Source: an uncultured Microbacteriaceae bacterium
Lineage (GTDB): Bacteria > Actinomycetota > Actinomycetes > Actinomycetales > Microbacteriaceae
Reading direction: 5' to 3'
Length of the DNA: 64,000 bases
Assembly (NCBI GenBank): GCA_937124545.1
Contig: CAKZKU010000294.1
Location: 1 to 64,000, forward strand
Shown: positions 1-8,952 of the stretch, piece after piece
How positions within the stretch are numbered: position 1 is the stretch's first letter
How the letters are laid out: every line of letters starts with the position of its first letter
The notes under the pieces: model-generated
Database searches by the model: none
What the model saw: only the letters and a program-made list of their open reading frames with translations
What the model was told of the DNA's origin: nothing
Made by a program: the position numbers and the translations under genes

Positions 1-338
1 GGTTGGAAAAACAGGCGCACAAGTCGCGCGTTGTCGGTGTCCAGGCCAAAAGCGTCAATGCCCTCCACATACTGATTGATATTTCCCGGAAAAATCGCAA
101 CAAAAAACGCCGCTGTTGTCAGACCAGCTATTGCAGCCACACGGCCTCGGGTGAACAACGCAAGACCCAGCGCGATTTCTACTACCCCAGACGCGAGGAC
201 GACAAAGTCGGCATCGAGGGGCAACCAAGTCGGCACCTGGGCTTGAAACTCCTGCCGCGCAAACGTCAAGTGCGAGAATCCGGCATACACCAGCGCTAAA
301 CCAAGAGTGATTCGTGCTGCACCTTTGAGAAATCTCAT
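1..338 (-). CDS. DoxX-like membrane protein (partial, C-terminus beyond window)
   Basis: Reading the minus strand from ATG at 338 gives an open frame of 112 codons that runs off the window edge without a stop. The product begins MRFLKGAARITLGLALVYAG and continues with hydrophobic segments separated by short loops, as in small four-helix DoxX/DoxD-like membrane proteins. Residues such as GFSHLTFA after helix 1 and VEIALGLALF in helix 2 fit that family. DoxX-like proteins are often tied to quinone or redox chemistry, but no substrate can be read here. A TAGAGT hexamer lies exactly 6 nt upstream of the ATG and no Shine-Dalgarno sequence is present, so the mRNA may be leaderless. The gene diverges from the LolA-like gene at 466. 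Confidence 0.75.
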   Translation of the reverse strand, partial: MRFLKGAARITLGLALVYAGFSHLTFARQEFQAQVPTWLPLDADFVVLASGVVEIALGLALFTRGRVAAIAGLTTAAFFVAIFPGNINQYVEGIDAFGLDTDNARLVRLFFQ

Positions 339-344
339 GACCCC

Positions 345-350
345 ACTCTA
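345..350 (-). promoter_or_regulatory. Putative -10 element of a leaderless promoter (DoxX-like gene)
   Basis: The minus strand reads TAGAGT, followed by 6 nt and then the ATG at 338. Transcription would start at or next to the start codon. The same geometry recurs at nine other transcription units in the window. Confidence 0.45.
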
Positions 351-465
351 GGCAGGGTTACGCGATGGCTGTCGCCGCGGGCGTTCAGCTGACACGCGGT
401 GCCATCCAGCAAATCTTGAGGACGACTGCCTAAAGTGAAGCTATCGAGGCCAAGGGAGTTTGTGC

Positions 466-1668
466 GTGAAGTTTTCATCAAAATGGGCGGCAGCATTTGT
501 GGCTCCAGCAGTCGTTGCCGGTGGTTCACTCGTCATGGCCTTGCCCGCAGCGGCCGTTGATCTCCCGGATGTCACTCCGAAGGAGCTCCTCATGCTCATG
601 GATGGTGACGTGACGGGTTTTTCCGGGACTGTGACCAAGACCTCCGACATCGGTCTGCCGGTGATGGAACTCTCCTCCATGATGTCTCAGGACGCCGTTG
701 ACGACATGGCAGAGAAGATGCCCGAGGGCTTCGAAGACTTTGTGCCCCAGCTCATTGAGCAAAACAGCATCACCCAGCTGGTGGAATTGGCGGCAGGAAC
801 CCACACGATGCGTGTTTATGCCTCGGAGAGCGGATCACGGGTCCAGATCTTGGACCAGATGAGCCAGCGGGACCTCATCGTCACACCCACCGAGTTTTGG
901 ATCTATGACGCCGGGCAAGCCTCTGCTGTGACGGGCACGCTCGATTCCGGCACGAGAGACTCACTGGAAGCTGCCGCACTGCGGGCCCAAGAACGTGCGG
1001 CCAGCCCAGAGGCTCTGATTGATGACCTCCTCGAAGAGGTGGGAGCATCCAGCGACCTGAGTGTCGGACAGGACCACCGAATAGCCGGTCGCACCGCCTA
1101 CCAACTGGTGGTGGAGCCTCGCTCCGCCGTGTCACTGATTGATTCGGTCGTCGTTTCCGTTGACTCGGAAACAGGTATGGCTCTGGGTCTCGAGGTGTTC
1201 GCACGCAGTAGTGCTGCGGTGGCACTCGGGATCGGATTTGATTCGATTCGCTTCGAGACCCCGGATGCGGATCTCTTTAGCTTCACTCCTCCTCCCGGCA
1301 CCACCGTGGAGGTCTGGGAAGCGCCACAGGAGCTGACCGACCTTGCCGACACCTATGCAGCCCAAGAGCCGACCGAGGAGACGCTTCGGGCTCTCGCCGG
1401 TGACCTCCAAGCGTTGAGCGGCAGCGAAGATCTTCCCGCTTCCCGTGTGGTCGGCGAGGATTGGGAGGCCGTGATGGTGATGGATTCGCTGCCCGCGGAC
1501 TTCCCAATCGAGCTCCTGGAAACCGAACTGTTTGCCGACCTGATGGTAGAGGTAGACGGCGGAACCGCATTCTCGACGCCCATCCTGAATATCCTGCTCG
1601 CTGACTCAGGCAGGGTTTATGCCGGGGCCGTGACACTGGATCACTTGGTCAAAGTCGCGGCGGAGTAA
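466..1668 (+). CDS. Exported LolA/RseB-like protein
   Basis: About 400 residues. The N-terminus is a Sec signal peptide: a short basic start, a hydrophobic core and an ALPAAA cleavage region around residue 28. The mature part has alternating beta-rich stretches (RVQILDQ, DLIVTPTEFWIYDA, HRIAGRTAYQLVVEP, SVDSETGMALGLEVF, SFTPPPGTTVEV), typical of the LolA/LppX/RseB fold that binds lipids or senses the envelope. GTG 466 is preferred over TTG 460 because AAGGGAG sits 7 nt upstream of it. The stop abuts the ATG of an ABC ATPase, so the protein probably works with the exporter, perhaps as an extracytoplasmic lipoprotein- or lipid-handling partner. The substrate is unknown. The fold assignment comes from sequence pattern only. 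Confidence 0.7.
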   Translation: MKFSSKWAAAFVAPAVVAGGSLVMALPAAAVDLPDVTPKELLMLMDGDVTGFSGTVTKTSDIGLPVMELSSMMSQDAVDDMAEKMPEGFEDFVPQLIEQNSITQLVELAAGTHTMRVYASESGSRVQILDQMSQRDLIVTPTEFWIYDAGQASAVTGTLDSGTRDSLEAAALRAQERAASPEALIDDLLEEVGASSDLSVGQDHRIAGRTAYQLVVEPRSAVSLIDSVVVSVDSETGMALGLEVFARSSAAVALGIGFDSIRFETPDADLFSFTPPPGTTVEVWEAPQELTDLADTYAAQEPTEETLRALAGDLQALSGSEDLPASRVVGEDWEAVMVMDSLPADFPIELLETELFADLMVEVDGGTAFSTPILNILLADSGRVYAGAVTLDHLVKVAAE

Positions 1669-2613
1669 ATGTCCGCCGGGTCTTCCTGGGCGATAGAAAC
1701 AACAGGCCTCACCAAATCGTTCGCCGGGCACGACGCGGTCTCGGGCGTGTCCCTTCAGGTACCCCGAGGGTCCGTCTTTGGATTCCTTGGCCCGAACGGT
1801 TGTGGGAAAACCACCACTATTCGCATGCTGTTAGGCCTGGCAGAGGCAACCGCGGGAGACATACGGGTGCTGGGGCACACCATTCCTCGGGAAAAAGAGA
1901 GCGCCCTGCCGCGCGTGGGCGCTCTGGTGGAGGGACCTGCTTTCTACCCTTATCTTTCCGGGACCGCGAATCTCATTCGGATGGATTCCGCTGACCGTTT
2001 CTCTGACTCGGCAACCCGCAAAGCACGCGTGGAGGCGGCGTTAGACAGGGTGGGGCTGACTAATGCTGCGGATAAGAAAGCGGGGCAGTACTCACTGGGA
2101 ATGAAGCAGCGTTTGGGTCTGGCAAATGCCCTCTTGAAACGGCGTGACTTGCTCATCCTTGACGAGCCCACCAATGGGCTTGATCCCCAGGGCACGAGGG
2201 AAGTGAGAAATCTCATTCGGCAACTCGCGACTGAAGGCATCACAATTTTCCTGTCTAGCCACCTTTTGGTCGAAATCGAGCAGGTGTGTTCCCACGCCGC
2301 GGTGATGAACGCCGGAGAGCTGCTGGCGCAAGGCTCTCTTGAGGAGCTCCGGGCGCAAGGTTCCACAAGGGTTGTGCTCGCTGTGGACCAGCCTTCACTC
2401 GCCCAGTCTGTCTTGGAGACCCAGAGCGGGGGAACGGTGGCATTCTCCGAGGGTTACCTTCGCGCCGAGGTGCCCGATGACTTTGACACCGCTGCTCTCA
2501 CAGCGGCACTGGTGAAAAAGAAGGTTGGGGTCAGAGAAATTCGCCTTGAGCGCCCTTCTCTCGAAGACTACTTTGTGGAGCTCACCGGGGAGGGTTTCGA
2601 TGTTGTTCGCTAA
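1669..2613 (+). CDS. ABC transporter ATP-binding protein
   Basis: 314-residue ABC ATPase of the ABC-2/drug-export type. Walker A GPNGCGKTT is at residues 41-49, the signature loop YSLGMKQ near 141, Walker B DLLILDEP at 160-167, the D-loop follows in NGLDPQG, and the H-loop histidine is in SSHLLVE. The C-terminal 80 residues are an accessory region usual in BcrA/CcmA-like exporters. It starts directly after the stop of the LolA-like gene and overlaps the permease gene by 14 nt, so the three form one operon. Direction of transport is inferred to be export; the substrate cannot be read. Confidence 0.92.
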   Translation: MSAGSSWAIETTGLTKSFAGHDAVSGVSLQVPRGSVFGFLGPNGCGKTTTIRMLLGLAEATAGDIRVLGHTIPREKESALPRVGALVEGPAFYPYLSGTANLIRMDSADRFSDSATRKARVEAALDRVGLTNAADKKAGQYSLGMKQRLGLANALLKRRDLLILDEPTNGLDPQGTREVRNLIRQLATEGITIFLSSHLLVEIEQVCSHAAVMNAGELLAQGSLEELRAQGSTRVVLAVDQPSLAQSVLETQSGGTVAFSEGYLRAEVPDDFDTAALTAALVKKKVGVREIRLERPSLEDYFVELTGEGFDVVR

Positions 2614-3433
2614 ATCGGTCAGTCTTTCTCTGATGCTTACCGAGCTGCAGATTATGTTCACCCGGCGTCGAACCTGGGCGATGCTCGCTGCGATTGCGCT
2701 GATTCCCATCATGTTGGCTCTCGCGGTTGCTCTGAGCTCCGAGCGCTTAGCCCCGGGAGAGGGCCCGCCATTTCTGGATCGGGTGACGCAAAACGGTCTG
2801 TTCACCGGGTTTACCGCCATGCTTCTGGCAATGCCGCTCTTTCTGCCACTCACGATCTCGGTCGTGTCGGGCGACACCATTGCCGGCGAAGCCGGCCAGG
2901 GAACCCTTCGGTACTTGCTGATTGCCCCAGTCAGTAGGCTGCGACTTCTGGTCGTGAAATACCTCGGTACCATCGCCTTTACGCTTGTCGGAACCTTCCT
3001 TTTGATGCTCTCTGGCGCGCTGATTGGGGCGCTCCTGTTCCCAGTAGGGCCCGTGACCTTGCTGAGCGGTGATGTCATTGGCGTAGGGGAAGCGGTGGGG
3101 CGGATGATGTTGGTCGCTAGCTACACCACTATCTCGATGACGGGCATGCTGGCCGTGGGGCTCTTCATCTCTACGCTGACAACGATCCCCGTGGGAGCAA
3201 TGACCGGAGTGCTCGTCACCAGTGGTGTTAGTCAAATACTCGATAATTTGCCCCAGTTTGAGGTGATCCACACGTGGCTTTTCACCCACTACTGGTTGGA
3301 TTTCGCCGATATTTTGCGCCAACCCATTGAACTCTCCAGCATGGGGAGCAACGCCCTGCTTCAGCTCGGCTATGTGGCGGTCTTTGGATCACTCGCGTAC
3401 GGGCGCCTCGCCAGTAAGGACATCCTCAGCTAA
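2600..3433 (+). CDS. ABC-2 type transporter permease
   Basis: 277 residues with about six hydrophobic segments, matching ABC-2 permeases that pair with a separate ATPase. An amphipathic N-terminus (MLFAKSVSLSLMLTELQIMF) precedes helix 1, and the family-typical motif SGDTIAGEAGQGTLRYLL lies between helices 2 and 3. ATG 2600 is chosen over upstream in-frame starts because GGGGAGGG precedes it at good spacing and because family homology begins here. It overlaps the ATPase gene by 14 nt, suggesting translational coupling. The 28 bp after the stop separate it from the convergent YhgE gene; I see no clear terminator there. Confidence 0.9.
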   Translation: MLFAKSVSLSLMLTELQIMFTRRRTWAMLAAIALIPIMLALAVALSSERLAPGEGPPFLDRVTQNGLFTGFTAMLLAMPLFLPLTISVVSGDTIAGEAGQGTLRYLLIAPVSRLRLLVVKYLGTIAFTLVGTFLLMLSGALIGALLFPVGPVTLLSGDVIGVGEAVGRMMLVASYTTISMTGMLAVGLFISTLTTIPVGAMTGVLVTSGVSQILDNLPQFEVIHTWLFTHYWLDFADILRQPIELSSMGSNALLQLGYVAVFGSLAYGRLASKDILS

Positions 3434-3461
3434 GCCGGAGGCACGGCTGCGGTATCACCTG

Positions 3462-5354
3462 TTACCGGGCGGTCAATCGCTCTGCCACGCCCAACTGTTC
3501 GTTGAGCGCTACGTCTTGTCGGTTTTTCATCGCCAGGATCGAGGCCACCAGGGCAATTCCCGAGAGCGCCACCAGGGAGACTGCTCCGGCAGCAATGCGG
3601 GCTCCGTCCCCGCCAGCCACTGCGGCGAGCAGCGCATCGGTAAACCACGCCAGCGGTGTCAGGCCCTCGAGGATCCGATAGGGGGCAGGGAAGACTTCGG
3701 TGGGCACGAGCGAACCGACGCTGGCGATCTGAATCACAGCTGCAGCGATAGAGACAGCGGGAACCCACGTGGGGCGCCACACCCAGAGAAGGAAGTGCAG
3801 GGAGAGGTAGGCAAAAATTCCTGCGCCCACAACCACCGAGGTGACTCCGACGGTGCCCCACTCGGCGCCACCCAAAGTATGCAGGAGAGCCAGTGCGATG
3901 AGGCCCTGAAGAACGCCGAGCCCCAGCAATGGTTTGAGTGAACGCCACGTGAGGGCGCGGGGACCACGGTTTCCCGTCAGCGACAACGCGGTGAGCGGGG
4001 GAGACGTGACCATGGTGACGAGCATCACCAGCCAGAGGCCCAAGGGAATAATCACACTGGCGAGGGTGGGCTGCACCCCAACAGCATCGCCTCGGTCCTG
4101 GGCGTCAAACACCACAGGAGACACCAGAGCTTCCAGCGCGCTTTCGCTGGGGACGGAAATATCGTTTTCTGAAAGCTCCTCGGCACCGTCCGAGAGGCCC
4201 TCAGCAAATTCTGCGGTTCCTTCCGCAATTTCGGTGGCGGCCGAATCCAACTCGCCAATCCCGTCTGCGAGCCCAGAAATTCCCTCGGCAAAATCAGCGG
4301 TTGCGTCACGAAATTCGTTAGAGGCATCGGCCAGTTTCTGGCCCGAAGTGTCGAGCGCATCTGCACCCTTGTCGACACCAATAATTCCGGTCGTGAGACC
4401 AGAGAGAGCTTCGCTGGTCTGTGTCGAAAGGGTGGCCCCACCCGCGGCCGTCAACGCAAGATTTTGCTCCACTGCTTGCAGAGTGGATTTACCCACGGAC
4501 GGATCCAGGCCTGAGATGTACGCATTGAGCGAGCTCAAAGTGGCCGACAGCGTGGAGACCCCGGCGGTGTAATCGCTGATGCCGCTGGAGAGGGCGCCCA
4601 GCCCACTGGTCCCCGCGGAAAGAGCATCCAGGCCGTCGCTGAGAGCTGTCACTCCATCGGCATAATCGCCGAGTCCGTCGTCGAACGTTGCGTACCCACT
4701 GGCGAGATCGCTCGCTCCATCATCGAGATCGGGCATTTCCGCAGCGAGCTCGGACATGCCTTCAGCGAATTCTTCCGTTCCTTCGGCAAGTTCCGTGGCG
4801 GCGTCAGCAGCCTCCTCAAACGCATCCCCGAGGTCCACGATGACGGTGAACAGCCCCTCTGTGGCTGCTTCAGCGAATTCAACACTCAAAGCCCGCGCGA
4901 TGGAGTCGCCCACTTGGTCGCCCAAAACGCCGGCGAGATAGCTCCGCGAAGGGTCAGTCCGCACGGTGAACTGCGCCTGTTCGGGGTTACTTCCCCCGAG
5001 CGTTGATACCGCGGCCGAGAAGTCAGCGGGAATCTCAAAAATTGCATAGACCTCGCCGGCCGCGAGGAGGGTGTTCGCCGCCTCCGTGCTGGTGATGACC
5101 CACTCCACCTCTGTGCCATCGCCTGAAACGAGCTCCGTAATCAATGGTTTGGAAGCGAGGATGATTTCCTCTTCGCCGTCATCATTAGTGGTTTCCACGA
5201 GCTCGTCATTGTTGACCAGTGCTACGGGGATCCGCTCCAGAGCGGTGTCTGCGCTCGAGGTTAGCCCCAACAAGCTACCCACAACGACGACGGGCATAGC
5301 CAGCGCCACAATCGTCCACCAGAGACGCGAGCGCTGCGGAGTGCGTTCTTTCAT
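3462..5354 (-). CDS. YhgE/Pip family membrane protein
   Basis: 630 residues. One N-terminal transmembrane helix is followed by an extracytoplasmic YhgE/Pip N-terminal region (PVALVNNDE, then EVYAIFEIPADFSAAV). Next comes a long Ala/Gly/Asp/Ser-rich region of degenerate heptads (LSDGLDALSAGTSGLGALSS and similar repeats, about residues 180-400). The C-terminus has five or six membrane helices of the ABC-2-like Pip domain. Family members act as phage receptors or in envelope secretion (Pip, YhgE, type VII-associated EsaA). Its start overlaps the MMPL stop by 4 nt (ATGA), so it is the last gene of the tetR-MMPL-yhgE operon. The cargo is unknown. Confidence 0.88.
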   Translation of the reverse strand: MKERTPQRSRLWWTIVALAMPVVVVGSLLGLTSSADTALERIPVALVNNDELVETTNDDGEEEIILASKPLITELVSGDGTEVEWVITSTEAANTLLAAGEVYAIFEIPADFSAAVSTLGGSNPEQAQFTVRTDPSRSYLAGVLGDQVGDSIARALSVEFAEAATEGLFTVIVDLGDAFEEAADAATELAEGTEEFAEGMSELAAEMPDLDDGASDLASGYATFDDGLGDYADGVTALSDGLDALSAGTSGLGALSSGISDYTAGVSTLSATLSSLNAYISGLDPSVGKSTLQAVEQNLALTAAGGATLSTQTSEALSGLTTGIIGVDKGADALDTSGQKLADASNEFRDATADFAEGISGLADGIGELDSAATEIAEGTAEFAEGLSDGAEELSENDISVPSESALEALVSPVVFDAQDRGDAVGVQPTLASVIIPLGLWLVMLVTMVTSPPLTALSLTGNRGPRALTWRSLKPLLGLGVLQGLIALALLHTLGGAEWGTVGVTSVVVGAGIFAYLSLHFLLWVWRPTWVPAVSIAAAVIQIASVGSLVPTEVFPAPYRILEGLTPLAWFTDALLAAVAGGDGARIAAGAVSLVALSGIALVASILAMKNRQDVALNEQLGVAERLTAR

Positions 5355-8203
5355 CGAAGCGCCTCCCGACGTGTTTTCGTCAGATCAGACTGTGCGGTCT
5401 CATCAGCAAGGGTGCAGAGGATGACCACCTGGTTCGGCAGTGCAAAGTGGTTGATGGCCTGCCACCACAGCGCGGCGGTGTCTCCTGGCTCCACCGGTGA
5501 ACCCGCGCCAATGATGCAGACCGGCGAGCCCGACAGTACTGCTAGAGCTGCCTGGATAAGTACTTGCTGGGAAACAGTCAGCGATGAAACCGGTGTTGCT
5601 GCTGTTGTCTGGGACAAAGGCGCCTTCGCCATCTGGCTCATCAGGCTGTTTGTTTCCTTCAGGATTTTTGCGAGCACCTCGTCGCGATTAGTCCCCACCG
5701 GGAACCGGTCGGCGTGGTGAAGAGTCACCCACTCGCCGATGGTGAGCGAGCCAAGGGGGAGAGTCATATCGGCGATGGCGACGACCCTCCGAACGCTCGA
5801 AGCTTGGCTGGGCAGGGGCATTCCCGCTACCTGCAGCGAGCCGGTAACGGGAGCGCGGGCTCCAGTCAGCGTGGCGGCATAGAACCCGCTGTTGACGGCA
5901 GTTCCCTGGTGTTCGTATCGGGCTCCGGCTTCGAGTACCCAGCTGCTGGCTGCGGTGCGCTCTGCTCCCAGGTCCATCACCAGGTTTTCAGCTGACACAA
6001 TCGCTCCGTTCTGCGACTGTGCCCAATTAAGAGCCGTCAAGTGTTCGCGAAGTTTTTCCCCCTCGACATCGGCGTGAGGCAGAACGCGTTCCAAGAAACG
6101 CGGCAGGGCCCAAGCTTTTTCACCAAAGAGCGTCATGAGGGCAGGGACAAGGAGCATTCGGACCACAAAGGCATCGAGAGCAATGCCAACGGTGAGCCCG
6201 AGGGCAATCGGCTTAATGAGGGGGATGCCCTCGGGCACGAAGGAAAAGAAGACAAAAAACATGATGAGTGCGGCGGCCCCCACGACTCTGGCGCCTTGGG
6301 CATACCCCTCTTCAATGGACTCACGCCACTGTCCGGTGTGCACGTAGTGCTCGCGCATGCCGGAGACCAAGAACACCTGGTAGTCCATCGCTAGCCCAAA
6401 CAGCACGGCCATCAAAATGATGGGCATAAAACTCAGGATGGGCCCCGGGGTGTCAACCCCGAGAAGCGAGGCAAACCAGCCCCACTGGAAGACCGCGACG
6501 ACGATGCCAAACGCGGCCGTCACCGATAAAAGGAAGCCCACCGCGGCTTTTAGCGGGACCAAGATTGACCGGAACACTAAGAGCAGAAGGACAAACGAGA
6601 GCCCCACCACAACGAGCCCAAAGGGGATGAGAGCACCTTGGATGCGCTGGGAGACGTCGACACCGATAGCCGTGACACCCGTGACGGCAAGCGCGGTGCC
6701 TGTTTTGGCTTCAATTGCGGGGAACTCGCTCCTCATTCGATCAACCAGGGCTTTGGTTTCTCGAGAATCGGGGGCTGACTCGGGGATCACCTGGAATATG
6801 CCGGTCTCCACCGTGGGAGAGGGGAACCCTTCGGAGACGCTCTCAATTCCGGAGATTTTTTGAAACTCCTCACGAAGCGTTTCTAGGTCTTCAATGGGTT
6901 CGTCACTGGCGGCGAGATCCACGGCAACGATGAGGGGGCCATTGAAGCCCGGGCCGAAGCCTTCGGTGATCAGGTCATATGCTTTGCGCTGCGTCGAATC
7001 GATGGGCTCAGCACCACCGCTGGGCAGGTTAAGGTCAAGTTCGAGCGCTGGGACCGCGAGCGTCACGAGGCCGGCAATCGAGAGCCCTGCCACAATGAGC
7101 GGTCTCTTCATGATCATCCGGACGAATCTGCGTCCCCCCGACGGTGTGGGGTTTGTCGGGTCGGCGAGGCGCGCAGCTTTGGACCCTGCGGCAGGTCGGA
7201 GTCTCTCTCCCATAAGCCCCATCAGTGCGGGCAGCAGGGTGATGGCTGCGGCGATGGCAATCACCACAGCCAGGGCAGCAGCAGCGCCCATCACGCTGAG
7301 GAACGGAATTCCCACCACGAAAAGTCCGAGCAGCGCGATCACCACGGTGATGCCGGCAAAAACGACCGCGTTGCCTGCGGTTCCCACAGCGGTTGCCGCT
7401 GATTCGCGAACTTCGACCCCCCGCGCTAACTGCGTTCTGTGTCGCTGCAGGATGAAGAGCGAGTAGTCGATGCCCACTGCTAGGCCGAGCATCACCGCCA
7501 ACAGCGGCGCCGAGCTCGATACGGTCAGCACGCGTGCGGAGAAAAGGATGACGCCGATTGCGATGGCGACCCCGAACAGGGCGCTCGTGATGGGTTGCCA
7601 TGCCGGCCGAAGGGAGCGGAAGGTAACAATCAGCACCAGGCCGGCAAAAATGACACCAAATACTTCGGCGATGGTGAGGTGAACCTCTTGATCCTGGAAC
7701 AGCGAACCGCCGAATTCGACGGTAATCCCTAACTCTTGGCCGGCATCGCGATAGGCGATGAGCGCATCCAACATCTCGTCGGTGACTTGCCGCTCGCCGA
7801 CCTCAAACTGGATTTGAATGAGGGCGTATCGGCGGTCATCGCTGATCACATCGCCAGCAAATTCATCGAATGGGGACGTGACCTCGTCGATGAAGCGCTC
7901 GGCTTGAATAGCGTCGGCCAGGTCCTCAATGAACCGAGTGTTGCTGGCGGAGTCGACCCGCGAGTCGCCGGGTACCACCACGACGGCTTGGGCGCTTGCG
8001 CCACCAAACGAGGGGAAGACAGCTTGTAACCGGTCGAAAGCCTCTTGGGATTCGCTTCCGGGGATTCTGAATTCTTCGTCCGTTTGTCCGCTTAGCGCTA
8101 GTCCGCCGCCGCCGAGCACCAAGAGAGCGACGATCCACACTCCAAGGACCTGCCACCCGCGCGAGAAGCTCGCTTTGCCGAGGCGATAGAGCAGTGTGGC
8201 CAT
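5351..8203 (-). CDS. MMPL family RND-type transporter with C-terminal ABC-like domain
   Basis: 950 residues. The first ~715 form a classic MMPL transporter: TM1, an extracytoplasmic loop, five helices, then a second such repeat. The helix motifs VGIDYSLFILQRHR in the first half and GLAMDYQVFLVSGMREHY in the second contain the conserved Asp-Tyr pairs for proton coupling. Relatives export lipids or siderophores. Residues ~718-950 (nucleotides 5351-6052) are not part of a usual MMPL protein. They read like an ABC ATPase (APVTGSLQVAGMPLPSQ, SLTIGEW, SQQVLIQAALAVLSGSP) but lack a Walker A lysine and a Walker B DE. This is probably a decayed domain kept for a structural or regulatory role with the following YhgE/Pip protein. 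The start overlaps the tetR stop by 1 nt. Confidence 0.88.
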   Translation of the reverse strand: MATLLYRLGKASFSRGWQVLGVWIVALLVLGGGGLALSGQTDEEFRIPGSESQEAFDRLQAVFPSFGGASAQAVVVVPGDSRVDSASNTRFIEDLADAIQAERFIDEVTSPFDEFAGDVISDDRRYALIQIQFEVGERQVTDEMLDALIAYRDAGQELGITVEFGGSLFQDQEVHLTIAEVFGVIFAGLVLIVTFRSLRPAWQPITSALFGVAIAIGVILFSARVLTVSSSAPLLAVMLGLAVGIDYSLFILQRHRTQLARGVEVRESAATAVGTAGNAVVFAGITVVIALLGLFVVGIPFLSVMGAAAALAVVIAIAAAITLLPALMGLMGERLRPAAGSKAARLADPTNPTPSGGRRFVRMIMKRPLIVAGLSIAGLVTLAVPALELDLNLPSGGAEPIDSTQRKAYDLITEGFGPGFNGPLIVAVDLAASDEPIEDLETLREEFQKISGIESVSEGFPSPTVETGIFQVIPESAPDSRETKALVDRMRSEFPAIEAKTGTALAVTGVTAIGVDVSQRIQGALIPFGLVVVGLSFVLLLLVFRSILVPLKAAVGFLLSVTAAFGIVVAVFQWGWFASLLGVDTPGPILSFMPIILMAVLFGLAMDYQVFLVSGMREHYVHTGQWRESIEEGYAQGARVVGAAALIMFFVFFSFVPEGIPLIKPIALGLTVGIALDAFVVRMLLVPALMTLFGEKAWALPRFLERVLPHADVEGEKLREHLTALNWAQSQNGAIVSAENLVMDLGAERTAASSWVLEAGARYEHQGTAVNSGFYAATLTGARAPVTGSLQVAGMPLPSQASSVRRVVAIADMTLPLGSLTIGEWVTLHHADRFPVGTNRDEVLAKILKETNSLMSQMAKAPLSQTTAATPVSSLTVSQQVLIQAALAVLSGSPVCIIGAGSPVEPGDTAALWWQAINHFALPNQVVILCTLADETAQSDLTKTRREALR

Positions 8204-8775
8204 TAGCTCACCACCGCCGGGGCCGAGGCGTCTAGGTGGAGTGTGCTTTGCAAAAAATCCCTGAGGAGGGTACGGAGTTTGTCTGGATCCATGGGTTCGA
8301 TTCCGAGTATCCCCCCTGAAACCAGGGCATACGTCGCACCGGAGACCGCGATACCGAAGCGTGTGAGCTCTGTTTCATCTGCCGTGTGGTCCGCGAGTAC
8401 CGATGCGAGTCGGTGCATGAGAGCTTGCGCTCGTTGCAGAGATTGTGCCGAGTCGGCGAGGTAGGGGTGCGACACCACGATCTGAACCGACATCCGGTGG
8501 GCTAAGAGAAAATCGACGAACGCATCGACGAATGCCTGGCGGTCCGAGCTGCGGGAGAGCAGTGTTTGCTGCGCCCCGGCGACGATGGCTTCCAGCGCGT
8601 CGAGTGCGGGGGCCAGGGCGGCGTCGAGCAGAAGCTCTTTTGTGCTGAAGTGGTAAAGAACGTTGGCCTTTGAAGTCCCGCTGTGATCGGCAATGTCTTG
8701 GACACTGGTGGCAGGAATTCCCTGATGCGCGAACCTATCGCGCGCGATGTTGAGAATGTCTTCTTTGTGAGTCAC
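8203..8775 (-). CDS. TetR/AcrR family transcriptional regulator
   Basis: 190 residues. The N-terminal helix-turn-helix spans about residues 8-50, with the family pattern ILNIARDRFAHQG, SVQDIADHSGTSKANVLYHF and KELLLDAAL. The C-terminal ligand-binding part is helical and unassigned. GTG at 8775 is used; TAGGGT lies 6 nt upstream and no Shine-Dalgarno is seen, so translation is probably leaderless. It heads the operon tetR-MMPL-yhgE, with 1-nt and 4-nt overlaps. A perfect 16-bp palindrome at 8808-8823 covers the -35 region of its promoter, so it probably represses its own operon until an effector, plausibly a substrate of the MMPL pump, binds. Confidence 0.92.
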   Translation of the reverse strand: MTHKEDILNIARDRFAHQGIPATSVQDIADHSGTSKANVLYHFSTKELLLDAALAPALDALEAIVAGAQQTLLSRSSDRQAFVDAFVDFLLAHRMSVQIVVSHPYLADSAQSLQRAQALMHRLASVLADHTADETELTRFGIAVSGATYALVSGGILGIEPMDPDKLRTLLRDFLQSTLHLDASAPAVVS

Positions 8776-8781
8776 AGAAGA

Positions 8782-8787
8782 ACCCTA
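8782..8787 (-). promoter_or_regulatory. Putative -10 element of the tetR operon
   Basis: TAGGGT on the minus strand, 6 nt before the GTG start at 8775, giving a predicted leaderless transcript. The expected -35 region falls at about 8805-8810, inside the palindrome described next. Confidence 0.45.
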
Positions 8788-8807
8788 GAGCCCGCCGCTG
8801 TGATTTC

Positions 8808-8823
8808 CTGACCAGATGGTCAG
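8808..8823. promoter_or_regulatory. Candidate TetR operator, perfect 16-bp palindrome
   Basis: CTGACCAGATGGTCAG is a perfect inverted repeat of seven base pairs around a 2-bp centre. It sits 33-48 bp upstream of the predicted tetR transcription start, overlapping the -35 position. Size and placement fit an autoregulatory TetR-family operator. It is about 130 bp from the predicted heliorhodopsin promoter, so control of that gene is less likely. Confidence 0.6.
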
Positions 8824-8952
8824 TTTCTGGGCATACTGCCAGACAACGTCCAGCTCACGCCAATGATCGGGACTGGTGTGCCCCGGTCGGGCCCCGCATC
8901 GGAATGATCCCCGACAGGGTTGAATGAACCCCACCGTTGTCGCGCTTCCAGC

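Noticed and set aside
3-299. Plus-strand 98-codon open frame at the window start
   Set aside because: It is antisense to the DoxX-like gene, has a basic random-looking composition and no ribosome site; the minus strand gives a coherent membrane protein.
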